Positions 41,858 through 51,539 of a stretch of DNA of 64,000 nucleotides are shown in pieces. A program made the position numbers and the translations under genes. This DNA is from Chromatiaceae bacterium. GTDB taxonomy: Bacteria; Pseudomonadota; Gammaproteobacteria; Chromatiales; Chromatiaceae. The stretch covers positions 1-64,000 of the forward strand of contig JAJDNF010000007.1 in assembly GCA_022340805.1 (NCBI GenBank). The letters run 5' to 3'. Within the stretch, counting starts at the first letter, position 1, and each line of letters begins with the position of its first letter. The notes under the pieces were generated by a model. It saw only the letters and a program-made list of their open reading frames with translations, did no database searches and had not been told where the DNA came from.

Positions 41858-42358
41858 CTAGCCGGGCTGGCCATCCGCCATCTTCGCGACCTTGTCCATC
41901 ACCATGGTCTCCAGATCGCGTTTGTATTGTGCGACACGGTCGAGCAATGCCGGTTCGGCGATGCCGAGGATCTGGGTGGCGAGGATGCCCGCGTTTTTCG
42001 CGCCGTTGATCGCCACCGTCGCGACCGGGACCCCGGCGGGCATCTGCACGATCGACAACAGCGAGTCCTGACCGCTGAGCGCCGAACTCTTCACCGGCAC
42101 GCCGATCACCGGCAGCTCGGTAATCGCCGCGGCCATTCCCGGCAGGTGGGCCGCGCCTCCTGCCCCGGCGATGATCACCGCGATGCCGCGCGCCCTGGCG
42201 GTCTGCGCGTAGTCGTACAGCCTGGCCGGGGTGCGGTGTGCCGAGACGATGGTCATCTCGTAAGGCACGCCGAACTCGAGCAGGATTGCGGCCGCCTCCT
42301 GCATGACCGGCAAATCTGAATCACTGCCCATGATGATGCCGACGCGTGCGTCCGTCAT
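41858..42358 (-). CDS. purE: N5-carboxyaminoimidazole ribonucleotide mutase PurE
   Basis: PurE converts N5-CAIR to CAIR in purine synthesis. The 166-residue product has the class I motif [29 protein letters not shown], and [11 protein letters not shown]. The gene follows purK with a 4-bp overlap, giving the usual two-enzyme carboxylation unit. Confidence 0.97.
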   Translation of the reverse strand: MTDARVGIIMGSDSDLPVMQEAAAILLEFGVPYEMTIVSAHRTPARLYDYAQTARARGIAVIIAGAGGAAHLPGMAAAITELPVIGVPVKSSALSGQDSLLSIVQMPAGVPVATVAINGAKNAGILATQILGIAEPALLDRVAQYKRDLETMVMDKVAKMADGQPG

Positions 42359-43512
42359 AACTGCTTGTCTCCCAGAATTTTGATCAGCGTCTTGACCCGT
42401 TGGGCCTTCTCGCAGGCTGCCTCGAGCGTGTCATCGATCACCGTGACATGTCCCATCTTACGACCCGGCTTGGTCACCGCCTTGCCGTAGATATGCACAC
42501 ACACGCCCGCGATCGCCAGTACCGCGGCAAGGCCGGCGATCACCGGGCGCCCCTCGTAGCCGGGTTCACCGAGCAGGTTGACCATGGTGGCCGGTATCAG
42601 CTGCCGGGTGTCTCCCAACGGTAGGCCGAGTATCGCGCGCAGGTGCTGTTCGAACTGGTCGGTAACGCAGGCCTCGATGGTGTGATGGCCCGAGTTGTGG
42701 GTACGCGGCGCCACCTCATTGACCAGCAGTTCACCCGCAGTGCTAAGGAACATCTCGATGCCGAACACACCCACCCCCTGCATCGCCTCAACGGTGCGCA
42801 CCGCGAGCGCCTCGGCATGACTGGCGACCTCCGGCGATACGCTGGCCGGCGCCACCAGAAAGTCGAGCACATTGTCGTGCGGGTGAAAACGCATCTCGAC
42901 CGTCGGATAGACCCTGCACTCGCCGGCGACGTTGCGCGCCACCAGAACGGCCAGCTCCTTGTCGGCCTCGACGAAGCGCTCGACGAAACCCGGCACAGGC
43001 AGATGGTTGGCGAAGCCCCCTTCGTCGGCCATCACCACGACCCCACGGCCGTCGTAACCACCGCGTCTGGCCTTCTGCACCAGCGGGTAGCCGAACCGGG
43101 CGAAGGCCGCCGCATCGGGCCTTGGCATATCGATGAACTCGGAGGTCGGGATCCCGGCATCGCGCAGGAACTGCTTCTGCCGGTACTTGTCCTGGATGGT
43201 GGCCAACAGCTGCGGGCGCGGATAGATGCGATGACCCTCCGCCTCCAGCGCGAGCAGGGTTTCGGTCTCGATGTCCTCGAGTTCAAACGTCACGATGTCG
43301 CACGATTCGGCCAGCTCGCGCAGCATCGCCGGATCGCTGTAGTCACCGACGATCTGGTGACCTGCGACCTGGCCTGCGGGCGAGCCCTGCAGCGGATCCA
43401 GCACCACACAGGTGCACCCAAGGCGCTTGGCCGCCTTTACCAGCATTCTTCCGAGCTGCCCGCCGCCGATCAGGCCGATACGGGCGACCGGGTAGGGATA
43501 GATATCGTCCAT
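42355..43512 (-). CDS. purK: N5-carboxyaminoimidazole ribonucleotide synthetase PurK
   Basis: PurK uses ATP and bicarbonate to make N5-CAIR from AIR. The 385-residue ATP-grasp enzyme has [22 protein letters not shown], the ATP-binding segment [14 protein letters not shown], and [25 protein letters not shown] (given here as [14 protein letters not shown]). It overlaps purE by 4 bp and is divergent from prkB. Confidence 0.97.
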   Translation of the reverse strand: MDDIYPYPVARIGLIGGGQLGRMLVKAAKRLGCTCVVLDPLQGSPAGQVAGHQIVGDYSDPAMLRELAESCDIVTFELEDIETETLLALEAEGHRIYPRPQLLATIQDKYRQKQFLRDAGIPTSEFIDMPRPDAAAFARFGYPLVQKARRGGYDGRGVVVMADEGGFANHLPVPGFVERFVEADKELAVLVARNVAGECRVYPTVEMRFHPHDNVLDFLVAPASVSPEVASHAEALAVRTVEAMQGVGVFGIEMFLSTAGELLVNEVAPRTHNSGHHTIEACVTDQFEQHLRAILGLPLGDTRQLIPATMVNLLGEPGYEGRPVIAGLAAVLAIAGVCVHIYGKAVTKPGRKMGHVTVIDDTLEAACEKAQRVKTLIKILGDKQL

Positions 43513-44015
43513 CGACGCCGCCGATCAAAAAAAACACCACCCGGCCGACGTCGCCGACGCCACCCGAATCTCCGCTTCCAGGGTCATGCCGCCCACCAAC
43601 CCACCGCGCACGGCACGCCGACATCACGTTACAGGCTATATCCGCCGCCGCGCCCATGCGCGTGCCGATTGACCACCGGGGCGCAAGGATAGCGCGACAC
43701 GCTCCGGTGTCGCGACTCGGGCGCGATAATAGCGCATTCCACGGCATGCGCCGCGGACGTTTGCACTCCCTGCGCAGCGGCATCGCGGTTACCACTTGCG
43801 CGGGATTCACCGCGCATTTGCTGCAGCGCAAAACCCGGTGCGCGGGTGACAGGCGGGAGACGCCCGCTGTGATATAGTCGCGCGCAGCATTAAATTAGGA
43901 ACTGCTGAATAACGCGGCGACACGTCTACGCCACATGCCAGCGCATCGCCTGTCCCGCAGCGGCCGGTTCCTCATCGCTAACCAAGACCAAAACATAAGT
44001 TGCAGGGGGGACAGC
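43513..44015. other. Divergent gap between purK and prkB
   Basis: No gene is supported in these 503 bp. A stable hairpin GCGACAC-GCTCCG-GTGTCGC lies at 43694-43713, in the purK leader or its promoter region. A TATAGT at 43873-43878 is the best -10 candidate for prkB, with GTGACA at 43846-43851 too far away (21 bp) to be a normal -35. A downstream AT-richer stretch (43888-43915) follows. A CbbR site might be expected here but I cannot point to one. Confidence 0.4.
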
Positions 44016-44891
44016 ATGTCCAAACAACATCCCGTAGTGGCAGTTACCGGTTCATCCGGCGCAGGCACCACCACCGTCAAGCGTGCCTTCGAGCACATCT
44101 TCATCCGCGAGGGCATCAATGCCGCGGTAGTGGAAGGCGACAGCTTCCACCGTTACGAACGTGCCGAGATGAAGATCAAGATGGCCGAAGCGCACCTGAG
44201 TCACTTCGGTCCCGAGGCCAACCGCTTCGACAAGCTCGCCGAGCTGTTCGAGACCTATGGCCAGACCGGCACCGGCGAAAAACGCTACTACCTGCACAGC
44301 ACCGAGGAGGCCGCCGAGCACAATGCACGCCTCGGCACCGATAAGCAGCCGGGCGAGTTCACCCCGTGGGAACCGATCCCGGAGGGCACCGATCTGCTGT
44401 TCTACGAAGGACTGCACGGCCTCGCCGTTACCGCGGAGCACAATGTCGCCGAGCATGTCGATCTGGGTATCGGCGTGGTGCCGATCGTCAACCTCGAGTG
44501 GATCCAGAAGATCCACCGTGACAACCTCGAGCGCGGCTATTCGCCGGAGGCCGTGGTCGATACGATCATGCGGCGCATGCCCGACTACATCAATCACATC
44601 ACCCCGCAGTTCTCGCGCACCGACATCAACTTCCAGCGCGTGTCGCTGGTCGACACATCGAACCCCTTCATCGCACGCGACATCCCGACGCCGGACGAGA
44701 GCTTCGTCGTCATCCGCTTCGCCGATCCAAAGAAGTTCCACACCAACTTCCCCTACCTGCTGTCAATGATCAACGGCTCGTTCATGTCGCGCCGCAACAG
44801 CATCGTGGTGCCGGGCGGTAAGATGGGCTTCGCGATGGAGGTTATCTTTGGTCCGATCATCGACCAGATGATGGACGAACGCGGCCTCTGA
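44016..44891 (+). CDS. prkB: Phosphoribulokinase (class I)
   Basis: The enzyme phosphorylates ribulose 5-phosphate to ribulose 1,5-bisphosphate, the substrate of RuBisCO. The 291-residue product has the P-loop GSSGAGTTTV near residues 12-21, VVEGDSFHRYERAEMK, and FYEGLHGLAVT, all of the proteobacterial octameric class. ATG 44016 follows a GGGGGG purine run; the longer frame from 43935 lacks homology. It lies 10 kb from cbbLS, so the Calvin cycle genes are split. Confidence 0.96.
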   Translation: MSKQHPVVAVTGSSGAGTTTVKRAFEHIFIREGINAAVVEGDSFHRYERAEMKIKMAEAHLSHFGPEANRFDKLAELFETYGQTGTGEKRYYLHSTEEAAEHNARLGTDKQPGEFTPWEPIPEGTDLLFYEGLHGLAVTAEHNVAEHVDLGIGVVPIVNLEWIQKIHRDNLERGYSPEAVVDTIMRRMPDYINHITPQFSRTDINFQRVSLVDTSNPFIARDIPTPDESFVVIRFADPKKFHTNFPYLLSMINGSFMSRRNSIVVPGGKMGFAMEVIFGPIIDQMMDERGL

Positions 44892-44900
44892 GTGCGCGAT

Positions 44901-44923
44901 GGTGGCGGCATGCAGCCGCCACC
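44901..44923. other. Perfect hairpin just after prkB
   Basis: GGTGGCGGC-ATGCA-GCCGCCACC is a 9-bp perfect stem starting 10 nt after the prkB stop. It contains one possible ATG of the next gene in its loop. It has no U-tract. It could protect the prkB mRNA 3' end or weaken expression of the FIST gene. Confidence 0.6.
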
Positions 44924-44936
44924 GTCGACCCAGCCA

Positions 44937-46052
44937 ATGTCCGACTTCATCAGCGTTCATGCAACCGGCCCGAACTGGCGCGATCTGTGCGATCAGGTCT
45001 TGGCCGAGGCCGGAGAGTGCACTGCCGGCCAACTCGGGTTTATCTACCTCGCCGACGAACTGGCCGGCGACACCGACCGAATCATCGATTACCTGAGCAG
45101 TCGCAGCGGTATCCGCCACTGGGCCGGCTGTGTCGGCATGGGCCTGTGCAGCAATGGGCGAGAGACCTACGGCGAGTCCGCGCTGTCGGTATTGATCACC
45201 CCGTTCGGCACCGATGATTTCCGCGTCATCCCGAGCCTGGATGGCAACGTCGGCGAGTGGCTCGCGGCGACCCGCGACTGGCGTGAACATACCCTCGCCT
45301 CGGTCGCCGTTGTGCATGGCGACCCTGCCAGCACTCGGCTGCCGGAGATCCTGCTCGAGCTCAGTGACGGCCTGCAAGGTGGATTCCTGGTAGGCGGGAT
45401 TGCCTCCGCCGAGGCCCTGGCCGCCCAGATCGCCGACCACGCAACCGCCGGCGGCCTTTCGGGCGTGCTGTTCAGCGGCCGCGTCGCGATAAGCACCGGG
45501 CTGAGTCAGGGCTGCAGCCTGATCGGCCACAAGCACCAGATCACCCGCTGCCAGCGCAACATCATCGAGACCATCGACGAGCGCCCGGCACTGGACGTGT
45601 TCAAGGAAGAGATCGGCGAGGTGCTGGCGCGCGATCTGCGCCGGATCGGCGGCTACATCTTTGCCGCGCTGCCGATTGCCGGCTCGGATACCGGCGACTA
45701 CCTGGTCCGCAACCTGGTAGGCATAGATCCGGATCACGGCCTGCTCGCGGTCGGCGACATGCTGTCACCCGGGATGGAGATCCAGTTCGCGCGACGCGAC
45801 GCCGACACCGCGCGTGAAGACCTGCGGCACATGATCGAGAGCCTGAAGAGCCGCCTGCCCGGCGCGCCGCGCGGTGCGCTGTATCATTCCTGCCTGGGGC
45901 GCGGGCGCAACCTGTTCGGTGATGATTCCGCCGAGCTCAGGCTGGTCGGGGAGCTGCTTGGCCAGGTGCCACTCGCGGGCTTCTATGCCAACGGCGAGAT
46001 CTCGCACAACCGGCTATACGGCTACACCGGCGTGCTGACCCTGTTCACCTGA
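44937..46052 (+). CDS. FIST-domain sensory protein
   Basis: The 371-residue product from ATG 44937 reads as a FIST_N domain (about 10-200) followed by FIST_C (about 210-360). The typical ends are GGIASAEALAAQ in the first half and GALYHSCLGRGRNLFG...GFYANGEISHN in the second. FIST proteins are thought to bind small ligands such as amino acids in signalling. No output domain is fused to it. Starts at GTG 44892 or ATG 44910 are possible, but both fall before or inside a hairpin. It is on the same strand as prkB and 45 bp after it. Confidence 0.85.
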   Translation: MSDFISVHATGPNWRDLCDQVLAEAGECTAGQLGFIYLADELAGDTDRIIDYLSSRSGIRHWAGCVGMGLCSNGRETYGESALSVLITPFGTDDFRVIPSLDGNVGEWLAATRDWREHTLASVAVVHGDPASTRLPEILLELSDGLQGGFLVGGIASAEALAAQIADHATAGGLSGVLFSGRVAISTGLSQGCSLIGHKHQITRCQRNIIETIDERPALDVFKEEIGEVLARDLRRIGGYIFAALPIAGSDTGDYLVRNLVGIDPDHGLLAVGDMLSPGMEIQFARRDADTAREDLRHMIESLKSRLPGAPRGALYHSCLGRGRNLFGDDSAELRLVGELLGQVPLAGFYANGEISHNRLYGYTGVLTLFT

Positions 46053-46071
46053 GCCGGACCGGCGCGGCGCA

Positions 46072-47973
46072 TCAGGCGTGCACCGCGCGGGAATCCCGCT
46101 CCAGGCCGGCCAGCGCGGCACGCACACGCGCCTCGATCTGCTCGCCCGACAACCCGGCCATCTCGAGCTGCTCGGCCTGCGTGGCCTGTTCGATGAACGC
46201 GTCCGGCAGCCCCAGATTCAGGACATGTGCGGCCACCCCGGCCGCGTTCAGCAGCTCGTTCACCGCCGAGCCTGCACCGCCCTGGACGACATTCTCCTCG
46301 AGCGTGACCAGCAGGCGGTGGCTGCCGGCCAGCTGCAGCACCATCTGCTCGTCCAGCGGCTTGACGAAGCGCATATTCACGACGGTCGCACCCAGCCGCT
46401 CGGCGACCAGGCGCGCCGATTCGAGCAGTGTCCCAAAAACCAGGAAGGCCACTTCGCCACCCTGCCGAACCAACGCGGCACGCCCCCAGGGCAGCGTCTC
46501 CAGGCCTTCACCGACCTCGCTGCCAACCCCGGCACCACGCGGGTAGCGCACCAGCGCCGGCCCCTTGTGTGCATAGGCGGTCTGCAGCATCGCGCGGCAC
46601 TCGGCCTCGTCGGCCGGCGCCAGGATCGCCATATTCGGGATGCAGCGCGCATAGCTGAGGTCAAAACTGCCGGCGTGCGTGGCGCCATCCGCGCCAACCT
46701 GGCCGGCGCGGTCGACCGCGAAGGTGACATCCAGGTTCTGCAGCGCGACATCGTGCAGAAGCTGGTCATAGGCGCGCTGCAGGAAGGTCGAGTAGATCGC
46801 GACCACCGGTTTCAGCCCTTCGCAGGCCATGCCGGCGGCGAAGGTGACCGCGTGCTGTTCGGCGATCCCGACGTCAAAATAGCGCTGCGGGAAACGCCGC
46901 GCGAATTCGACCAGCCCCGAACCCTCGCACATCGCCGGCGTGACCGCCATCAGGTCCGGGTCGTGCTCGGCCGCTGCGCAGATCCAGTCGGCAAACACCT
47001 GGGTGAAACTCTTGCCGGACGCCTTCTTGGCCATCTGTCCGGTAGAGGGATTGAACGGCGTGACCCCGTGGTAGACACAGGGGTCGCCCTCGGCCGGCGC
47101 ATACCCGCGCCCCTTCTGGGTAACCACGTGCAACAGGCGCGGCCCGCGCATCGCCTTCATGTTGCGCAAGGTGCTGACCAACAGCGGGACATCGTGGCCA
47201 TCGATCGGCCCGATATAGTTGAAACCCAATTCCTCGAACAGGGTGCCGGGCATCACCATGCCCTTCATGTGTTCCTCCCAGCGATGCACCAGGTCCTTCA
47301 TCCCCGGCAGGCCGCTCAGCACATGCTTGCCGCCCTCGCGCACCCGATTGTAGAAGCCGCTGGACAGCACCCGCGCCAGGTAGTTGCTAATCGCGCCGAC
47401 CGGCCGAGAGATCGACATATCGTTGTCGTTGAGGACCACCAGCAGGTCGAGATCGAGGCCGCCGGCATGATTCAGTGCCTCGAAGGCCATGCCCGCCGAC
47501 AAGGCGCCGTCGCCGATCACCGCGATGTGCTCGCGTTGCAGGCCGGCCGCCTGTGCTGCCACGGCCATGCCCAGCGCCGCACTGATCGAGGTGCTCGAGT
47601 GGCCTGCGCCGAAGGCGTCGTACTCGGATTCATCACGCTTGAGGAACCCTGACAGGCCGTCCTTCTGCCGCAGCGTGTGCATGCGTCCGCGCCGCCCGGT
47701 CAGGATCTTGTGTGGATAGGCCTGGTGCCCGACGTCCCAGACCAGGCGATCTTCGGGCGTGTTGAACACATAGTGCAGCGCCACGCTCAGCTCGACCACG
47801 CCGAGCCCGGCCGCAAGGTGCCCGCCGGTCTGCGAGACGGTGTTGACGAGGAAACGCCGCACCTCGGCCGCCAGCGCCGGCAACTCGGCGGCCGCCAACG
47901 CGCGCAAATCGCCCGGCGAGTCGATCTCGTCGAGCAGGTGGTAAGGCGCTCCGGGGGGCGTATAGGGCATCAA
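46072..47973 (-). CDS. dxs: 1-deoxy-D-xylulose-5-phosphate synthase
   Basis: Dxs condenses pyruvate and glyceraldehyde 3-phosphate in the first step of the MEP isoprenoid pathway. The 633-residue thiamine diphosphate enzyme shows [31 protein letters not shown], the ThDP motif [18 protein letters not shown] with NDNDMSIS, and the transketolase half with [17 protein letters not shown]. Full length. It converges on the FIST gene. Confidence 0.97.
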   Translation of the reverse strand: MMPYTPPGAPYHLLDEIDSPGDLRALAAAELPALAAEVRRFLVNTVSQTGGHLAAGLGVVELSVALHYVFNTPEDRLVWDVGHQAYPHKILTGRRGRMHTLRQKDGLSGFLKRDESEYDAFGAGHSSTSISAALGMAVAAQAAGLQREHIAVIGDGALSAGMAFEALNHAGGLDLDLLVVLNDNDMSISRPVGAISNYLARVLSSGFYNRVREGGKHVLSGLPGMKDLVHRWEEHMKGMVMPGTLFEELGFNYIGPIDGHDVPLLVSTLRNMKAMRGPRLLHVVTQKGRGYAPAEGDPCVYHGVTPFNPSTGQMAKKASGKSFTQVFADWICAAAEHDPDLMAVTPAMCEGSGLVEFARRFPQRYFDVGIAEQHAVTFAAGMACEGLKPVVAIYSTFLQRAYDQLLHDVALQNLDVTFAVDRAGQVGADGATHAGSFDLSYARCIPNMAILAPADEAECRAMLQTAYAHKGPALVRYPRGAGVGSEVGEGLETLPWGRAALVRQGGEVAFLVFGTLLESARLVAERLGATVVNMRFVKPLDEQMVLQLAGSHRLLVTLEENVVQGGAGSAVNELLNAAGVAAHVLNLGLPDAFIEQATQAEQLEMAGLSGEQIEARVRAALAGLERDSRAVHA

Positions 47974-48125
47974 AGGTGACCGGGCAAGGCGAAAGATACC
48001 ACTATTATTGCACTAGCCCGGCTGGCAAGCGGGAATTCCGCGCCGCGGCATCCCGATCGCGCGGGAAAAGCCTTGCAATATTCGAGGCCATGTATGCCCC
48101 GGTGCAATGCGGCGGCGCAAACATT

Positions 48126-48154
48126 CTGTCATGTCCGCGACAGCCTAACGTCAT
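48126..48154 (+). promoter_or_regulatory. Candidate degenerate Pho box ahead of the lipid genes
   Basis: CTGTCAT (48126-48132), GCGACAG (48137-48143) and ACGTCAT (48148-48154) are spaced exactly 11 bp apart, the period of PhoB half-sites. The first is a perfect match to the CTGTCAT consensus, the third matches 5 of 7, the middle only 3 of 7. No convincing -10 follows. It lies 52-80 bp upstream of the olsB start. Confidence 0.3.
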
Positions 48155-48205
48155 CGCGCCCTCTTAGGCTGCGTTTCCGTCACATTACCGCACGCAACCG
48201 CCGCT

Positions 48206-48976
48206 ATGAGCGCCGTACCACAACGCCTGTCCCGACGACCGAGCAGCCGGCTATACGTCGAACTGGCGACCACGATGGCCGATATTCGCGCCTCTCAGGC
48301 CCTGCGCTACAGGATCTTCGCCGAAGAAATCGGCGCCGACCTAAACAGCTTCCACGCAGGCTATGACGAGGACATCTACGATCCGTATTGCCAGCACCTG
48401 CTGGTGCGCAAGGAGGAAACGGGCGAGGTGGTGGGTTCGACCCGACTGTTGCTCGACGCCCAGGCGCGTCGGGCGGGCGGTTTCTATTCACAGGGCGAGT
48501 TCGACCTGGACCCGGTCCTCAGGCTGCCCGGCCGCCGTCTCGAGGTCGGCCGAACCTGTATCGACCCGCGCTACCGGCAGGGTGCCGCGATCGCGGTGCT
48601 GTGGTCCGGTCTGGCGGATTTCGTCAAACGCAACGGGGTCGACATGCTGTTCGGTTGCGCCAGCATCGAAATGGACGACGGCGGCGTGGTCGCACAGGCG
48701 ATAATGAACCGTGTTCGCCAGCACGCGATCACGCACCCGGACTGCCGGGTGACCCCGCGACGGCCGCTGCCGCCGCTGCCGCCCGGCACGGAGACCACTG
48801 TCTCGGCGCCGCTGCCGCCGCTGCTCAAGGCCTATTTCCGGCTCGGCGCGAAGGCCTGCGGCGAACCCTGCTACGATCCCGACTTCAACTGCGCCGACAT
48901 CCTGGTGCTGGTGAACGTCAACGAGATCGATGGATCCTATACCAGACACTTTCTCGACCGGGTCATTCGGGACTGA
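48206..48976 (+). CDS. olsB: Ornithine N-acyltransferase, OlsB-like (GNAT fold)
   Basis: OlsB joins a 3-hydroxyacyl chain from acyl-ACP to ornithine, the first step of ornithine lipid synthesis. The 256-residue product has the family features QALRYRIFAEEIGADL, VGSTRLLLD, RRLEVGRTCIDPRYRQGAAIAVLW and a C-terminal FNCADILVLVNV. Related hemolysin-like GNAT proteins (PlsC-associated) share this fold, so substrate is inferred. The next gene, 3 bp downstream, encodes the expected second acyltransferase. Confidence 0.85.
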   Translation: MSAVPQRLSRRPSSRLYVELATTMADIRASQALRYRIFAEEIGADLNSFHAGYDEDIYDPYCQHLLVRKEETGEVVGSTRLLLDAQARRAGGFYSQGEFDLDPVLRLPGRRLEVGRTCIDPRYRQGAAIAVLWSGLADFVKRNGVDMLFGCASIEMDDGGVVAQAIMNRVRQHAITHPDCRVTPRRPLPPLPPGTETTVSAPLPPLLKAYFRLGAKACGEPCYDPDFNCADILVLVNVNEIDGSYTRHFLDRVIRD

Positions 48977-48979
48977 GCG

Positions 48980-49762
48980 ATGCCCGCCATCAGGTTGACA
49001 ACCCGCGTACTGCTGCTCGCTGTGCACGTGCTGCTCGGCCTGATCCTCACACCGCTCGTGCTGACCCGGCACGCCGGCGGCGTGCTGCGTACCGAGCCGC
49101 ATGTCACATCCTGGTGGCACAACCGCCTGGCCGACATCCTCGGCGTGCGCGTGACCGTCGCGGGATTGCGCCCAACCCGGCCGGCCCTGCTCGCCAGCAA
49201 CCACGTGTCGTGGCTGGACATCGTGGTGCTGGGCGGCCTGACTCATACCGATTTCCTGTCCAAGTACGAGGTCCGCAGGTGGCCGGTGATCGGCTGGCTC
49301 GCGGCCTGCTCCGGCACCCTGTTCATCCGCCGCGGCAACGGCGAGGCCGGGACCGTCACCGAACAGATTGCCCGGCGCCTGCGCGAGGACGGCCTGCTGA
49401 CCCTGTTCCCCGAGGGCACGACCACGGACGGGCGCGAGGTGCGCGCGTTCTTCTCGCGGCTGTTCTCCGCGGCGATCGATACCGGAACGGACGTCGTACC
49501 GGTCGCGCTGCGCTACCACATCGGCGGCGAGTTCGACCCGGTCGCCCCCTATACCGACCGGCAGACACTCGCAGAGAACCTGGGCGGCCTGCTCAGACGC
49601 GAACACACCGAGGTCCACGTGGTATTCGGCGAACCGATCTCGCTGCGCGAGCATCGGCGGCGCGAGGTCGCCGAACTGGCGCGCAGTGCCATCGTCGAGG
49701 CGCTGAACAGCCCGGGCCAGGTCCCGCTCGCGCGACGCGCGGTCGCGGCGGCTGCCGGCTGA
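48980..49762 (+). CDS. olsA: 1-acyl-glycerol/lyso-ornithine lipid acyltransferase, OlsA/PlsC-like
   Basis: The 260-residue membrane-associated protein has one N-terminal hydrophobic segment (about residues 9-28). The PlsC motifs are NHVSWLD (HX4D, His75 and Asp80) and FPEGTTTDG near residue 142. OlsA adds the second acyl chain to lyso-ornithine lipid; PlsC does the same for lysophosphatidate. Directly following olsB makes OlsA the likelier role. Confidence 0.88.
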   Translation: MPAIRLTTRVLLLAVHVLLGLILTPLVLTRHAGGVLRTEPHVTSWWHNRLADILGVRVTVAGLRPTRPALLASNHVSWLDIVVLGGLTHTDFLSKYEVRRWPVIGWLAACSGTLFIRRGNGEAGTVTEQIARRLREDGLLTLFPEGTTTDGREVRAFFSRLFSAAIDTGTDVVPVALRYHIGGEFDPVAPYTDRQTLAENLGGLLRREHTEVHVVFGEPISLREHRRREVAELARSAIVEALNSPGQVPLARRAVAAAAG

Positions 49763-49818
49763 CCGGCCGCCCCCGCCTTGCCGGCAGGCAGGCAGCACAC
49801 CACCGGCAGAACATTGAC

Positions 49819-50997
49819 ATGAACATCCTGCTCGTCACCGAGACCTATCCGCCGGAGATCAACGGCGTCACCCGGACACTGGCGCAGATGGTGGGTGGGC
49901 TGACCGATCTTGGTCACCGCATCAGCCTGGTGCAGCCGGCGCAGCGCGCGGATCGCGGCCCTGCGGGCAGCGGGTCGGTCGAGGTCCACGAGGTCAGCGG
50001 CATTGCGCTGCCCGGCTACGCGGACCTGCAGTTCGGCCTGCCGGCCGGCCGACGGATCCAGCGACTGCTGGTCGACAACGCCATTGATGCGGCCTATATA
50101 GCCACCGAGGGTCCGCTTGGTTATTCGGCGCTGCGCGCCTGTAAGCGCCGCGCAGTGCCCGTCGTGTCCGGCCTGCATAACAATTTCCACCAATACAGCC
50201 GTCACTATGGCGCTGGCCTGGTGGCTGCCCCGCTGTTGCGCTACCTGCGCCACTTTCACAATCGCACGGCCGCGACCCTGGTACCCACCCAGGCGATGGC
50301 CGACCAGTTTGCGGCGGACGGCTTCGAGCGCCTGCAGGTCTGGCCACGCGGGGTGCATGCGGATCTGTTCCACCCGCGCCATCGCAGTACCGAACTGCGC
50401 GCCAGTTGGGGAGTCAGGGACGACGGCCTGGTGGTGCTGTACGTCGGACGGCTCGCCCCGGAGAAGAACATCGAGACCGCATTCGCGGCATTCGCCGCGA
50501 TCCGCGCCAGGCACCCCGGTGCGCGGTTCGTCCTGGTCGGCGACGGCCCCGCCGAACGGCGCCTGCGCGCCCGCCATCCCGACGTGCTGTTCGCCGGCCC
50601 CAAGACCGGCGCCGAACTGGCCACCTACTACGCCAGCGGCGACATGTTCCTGTTCCCGAGTCAGACCGAGACCTTTGGCAATGTGACCCTGGAGGCAATG
50701 GCCAGCGGCCTGGCAGTGGTCTCGTACGATATGGCCGCCGCCCACGAACTGATCCTGCAGGGTCACAACGGCCTGCTGGCGCGTGCGGATACGCGCAGTG
50801 CATTCGTCGCCCAGGCAGGCGCCTGCGCGGACAACCCCGAACTGCGCACGAAACTAAAACGTCACGCCCGCGAAACGGCCCTGCAACAGGACTGGCCGAG
50901 ACTGATCGTGCAATTGGAAAGACTTTTCCTGTCCATTTGCCGTGAGACCGCGATCCATGGCCGTGAAAGCGCTGTTACATCATCTGAACGCTCTTGA
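49819..50997 (+). CDS. GT4-family glycosyltransferase
   Basis: This 392-residue GT-B enzyme starts MNILLVTETYPPEINGVTRT, typical of lipid- and mannose-type GT4 enzymes. The donor site shows YVGRLAPEKNIETAFAAF, VGDGPAERRLR and the E-x7-E segment SQTETFGNVTLEAMASGL. Such enzymes in the same context glycosylate diacylglycerol or act as phosphatidylinositol-like mannosyltransferases; acceptor and sugar are not readable here. The end overlaps the next gene by 41 bp. A longer open frame upstream from 48388 is an out-of-frame run through olsB and olsA. Confidence 0.88.
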   Translation: MNILLVTETYPPEINGVTRTLAQMVGGLTDLGHRISLVQPAQRADRGPAGSGSVEVHEVSGIALPGYADLQFGLPAGRRIQRLLVDNAIDAAYIATEGPLGYSALRACKRRAVPVVSGLHNNFHQYSRHYGAGLVAAPLLRYLRHFHNRTAATLVPTQAMADQFAADGFERLQVWPRGVHADLFHPRHRSTELRASWGVRDDGLVVLYVGRLAPEKNIETAFAAFAAIRARHPGARFVLVGDGPAERRLRARHPDVLFAGPKTGAELATYYASGDMFLFPSQTETFGNVTLEAMASGLAVVSYDMAAAHELILQGHNGLLARADTRSAFVAQAGACADNPELRTKLKRHARETALQQDWPRLIVQLERLFLSICRETAIHGRESAVTSSERS

Positions 50998-51490
50998 GGC
51001 GCCGCTGTGCCGTGCGGCCAGCCTGCGCGCCGAGCGACTCGATACCCAACGATTCTATGCCCTGGTGAGTCGACTCGGCGACGGTACGGCCTGGTACCTG
51101 GTCATGCTGCTGCTACCGGTCCTGTACGGCGGCGCCGGACTCTACGCGGCGCTCCAGATGCTGGCCGTCGGGATCACGTCGCTGATCGTGTACAAGGCCC
51201 TCAAGCAACTCACCGGGCGCCAGCGCCCATGTGAGGAGTTTGCCGACATCCGCCGGCATGCGCCGATGCTCGACCGCTACAGCTTTCCGTCCGGGCATAC
51301 CATGCACGCAGTCGGATTCAGCGCCGTGGTGCTCGGTCACTTCCCGGAGTTTGGCGTGCTGGTCGCCCCGTTCGCGATGCTCGTCGCATCGTCCCGGCTG
51401 GTCCTCGGGCTGCACTACCCGAGCGACGTGGTGGTCGGCGCGCTGATCGGCGCGGGCGTGGCCTGGTTGAGCTTCCTGCCACCGGCCTGA
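50957..51490 (+). CDS. PAP2-family membrane phosphatase
   Basis: The 177-residue product carries all three PAP2 motifs: KQLTGRQRP (83-91), PSGH (111-114) and SRLVLGLHYPSD (146-157). The membrane segments lie around them. These enzymes remove phosphate from phosphatidate or undecaprenyl diphosphate. Overlap with the glycosyltransferase suggests a linked task, for example making diacylglycerol as its acceptor. ATG 50957 (MAVKALLHH) is preferred to the upstream in-frame 50942. Confidence 0.88.
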   Translation: MAVKALLHHLNALEAPLCRAASLRAERLDTQRFYALVSRLGDGTAWYLVMLLLPVLYGGAGLYAALQMLAVGITSLIVYKALKQLTGRQRPCEEFADIRRHAPMLDRYSFPSGHTMHAVGFSAVVLGHFPEFGVLVAPFAMLVASSRLVLGLHYPSDVVVGALIGAGVAWLSFLPPA

Positions 51491-51539
51491 ACCGCTGCGG
51501 CCAGGCCCCGGCCCGATCCCGGCATGCGACAATGTGCGG

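Noticed and set aside
43846-43878. A full sigma-70 promoter for prkB using GTGACA and TATAGT
   Set aside because: The spacing is 21 bp, outside the normal 16-19, so only the -10 is listed.
48388-49818. Long open frame running upstream of the glycosyltransferase start
   Set aside because: It overlaps olsB and olsA out of frame. The family start MNILLVTETYPPE at 49819 is clear.
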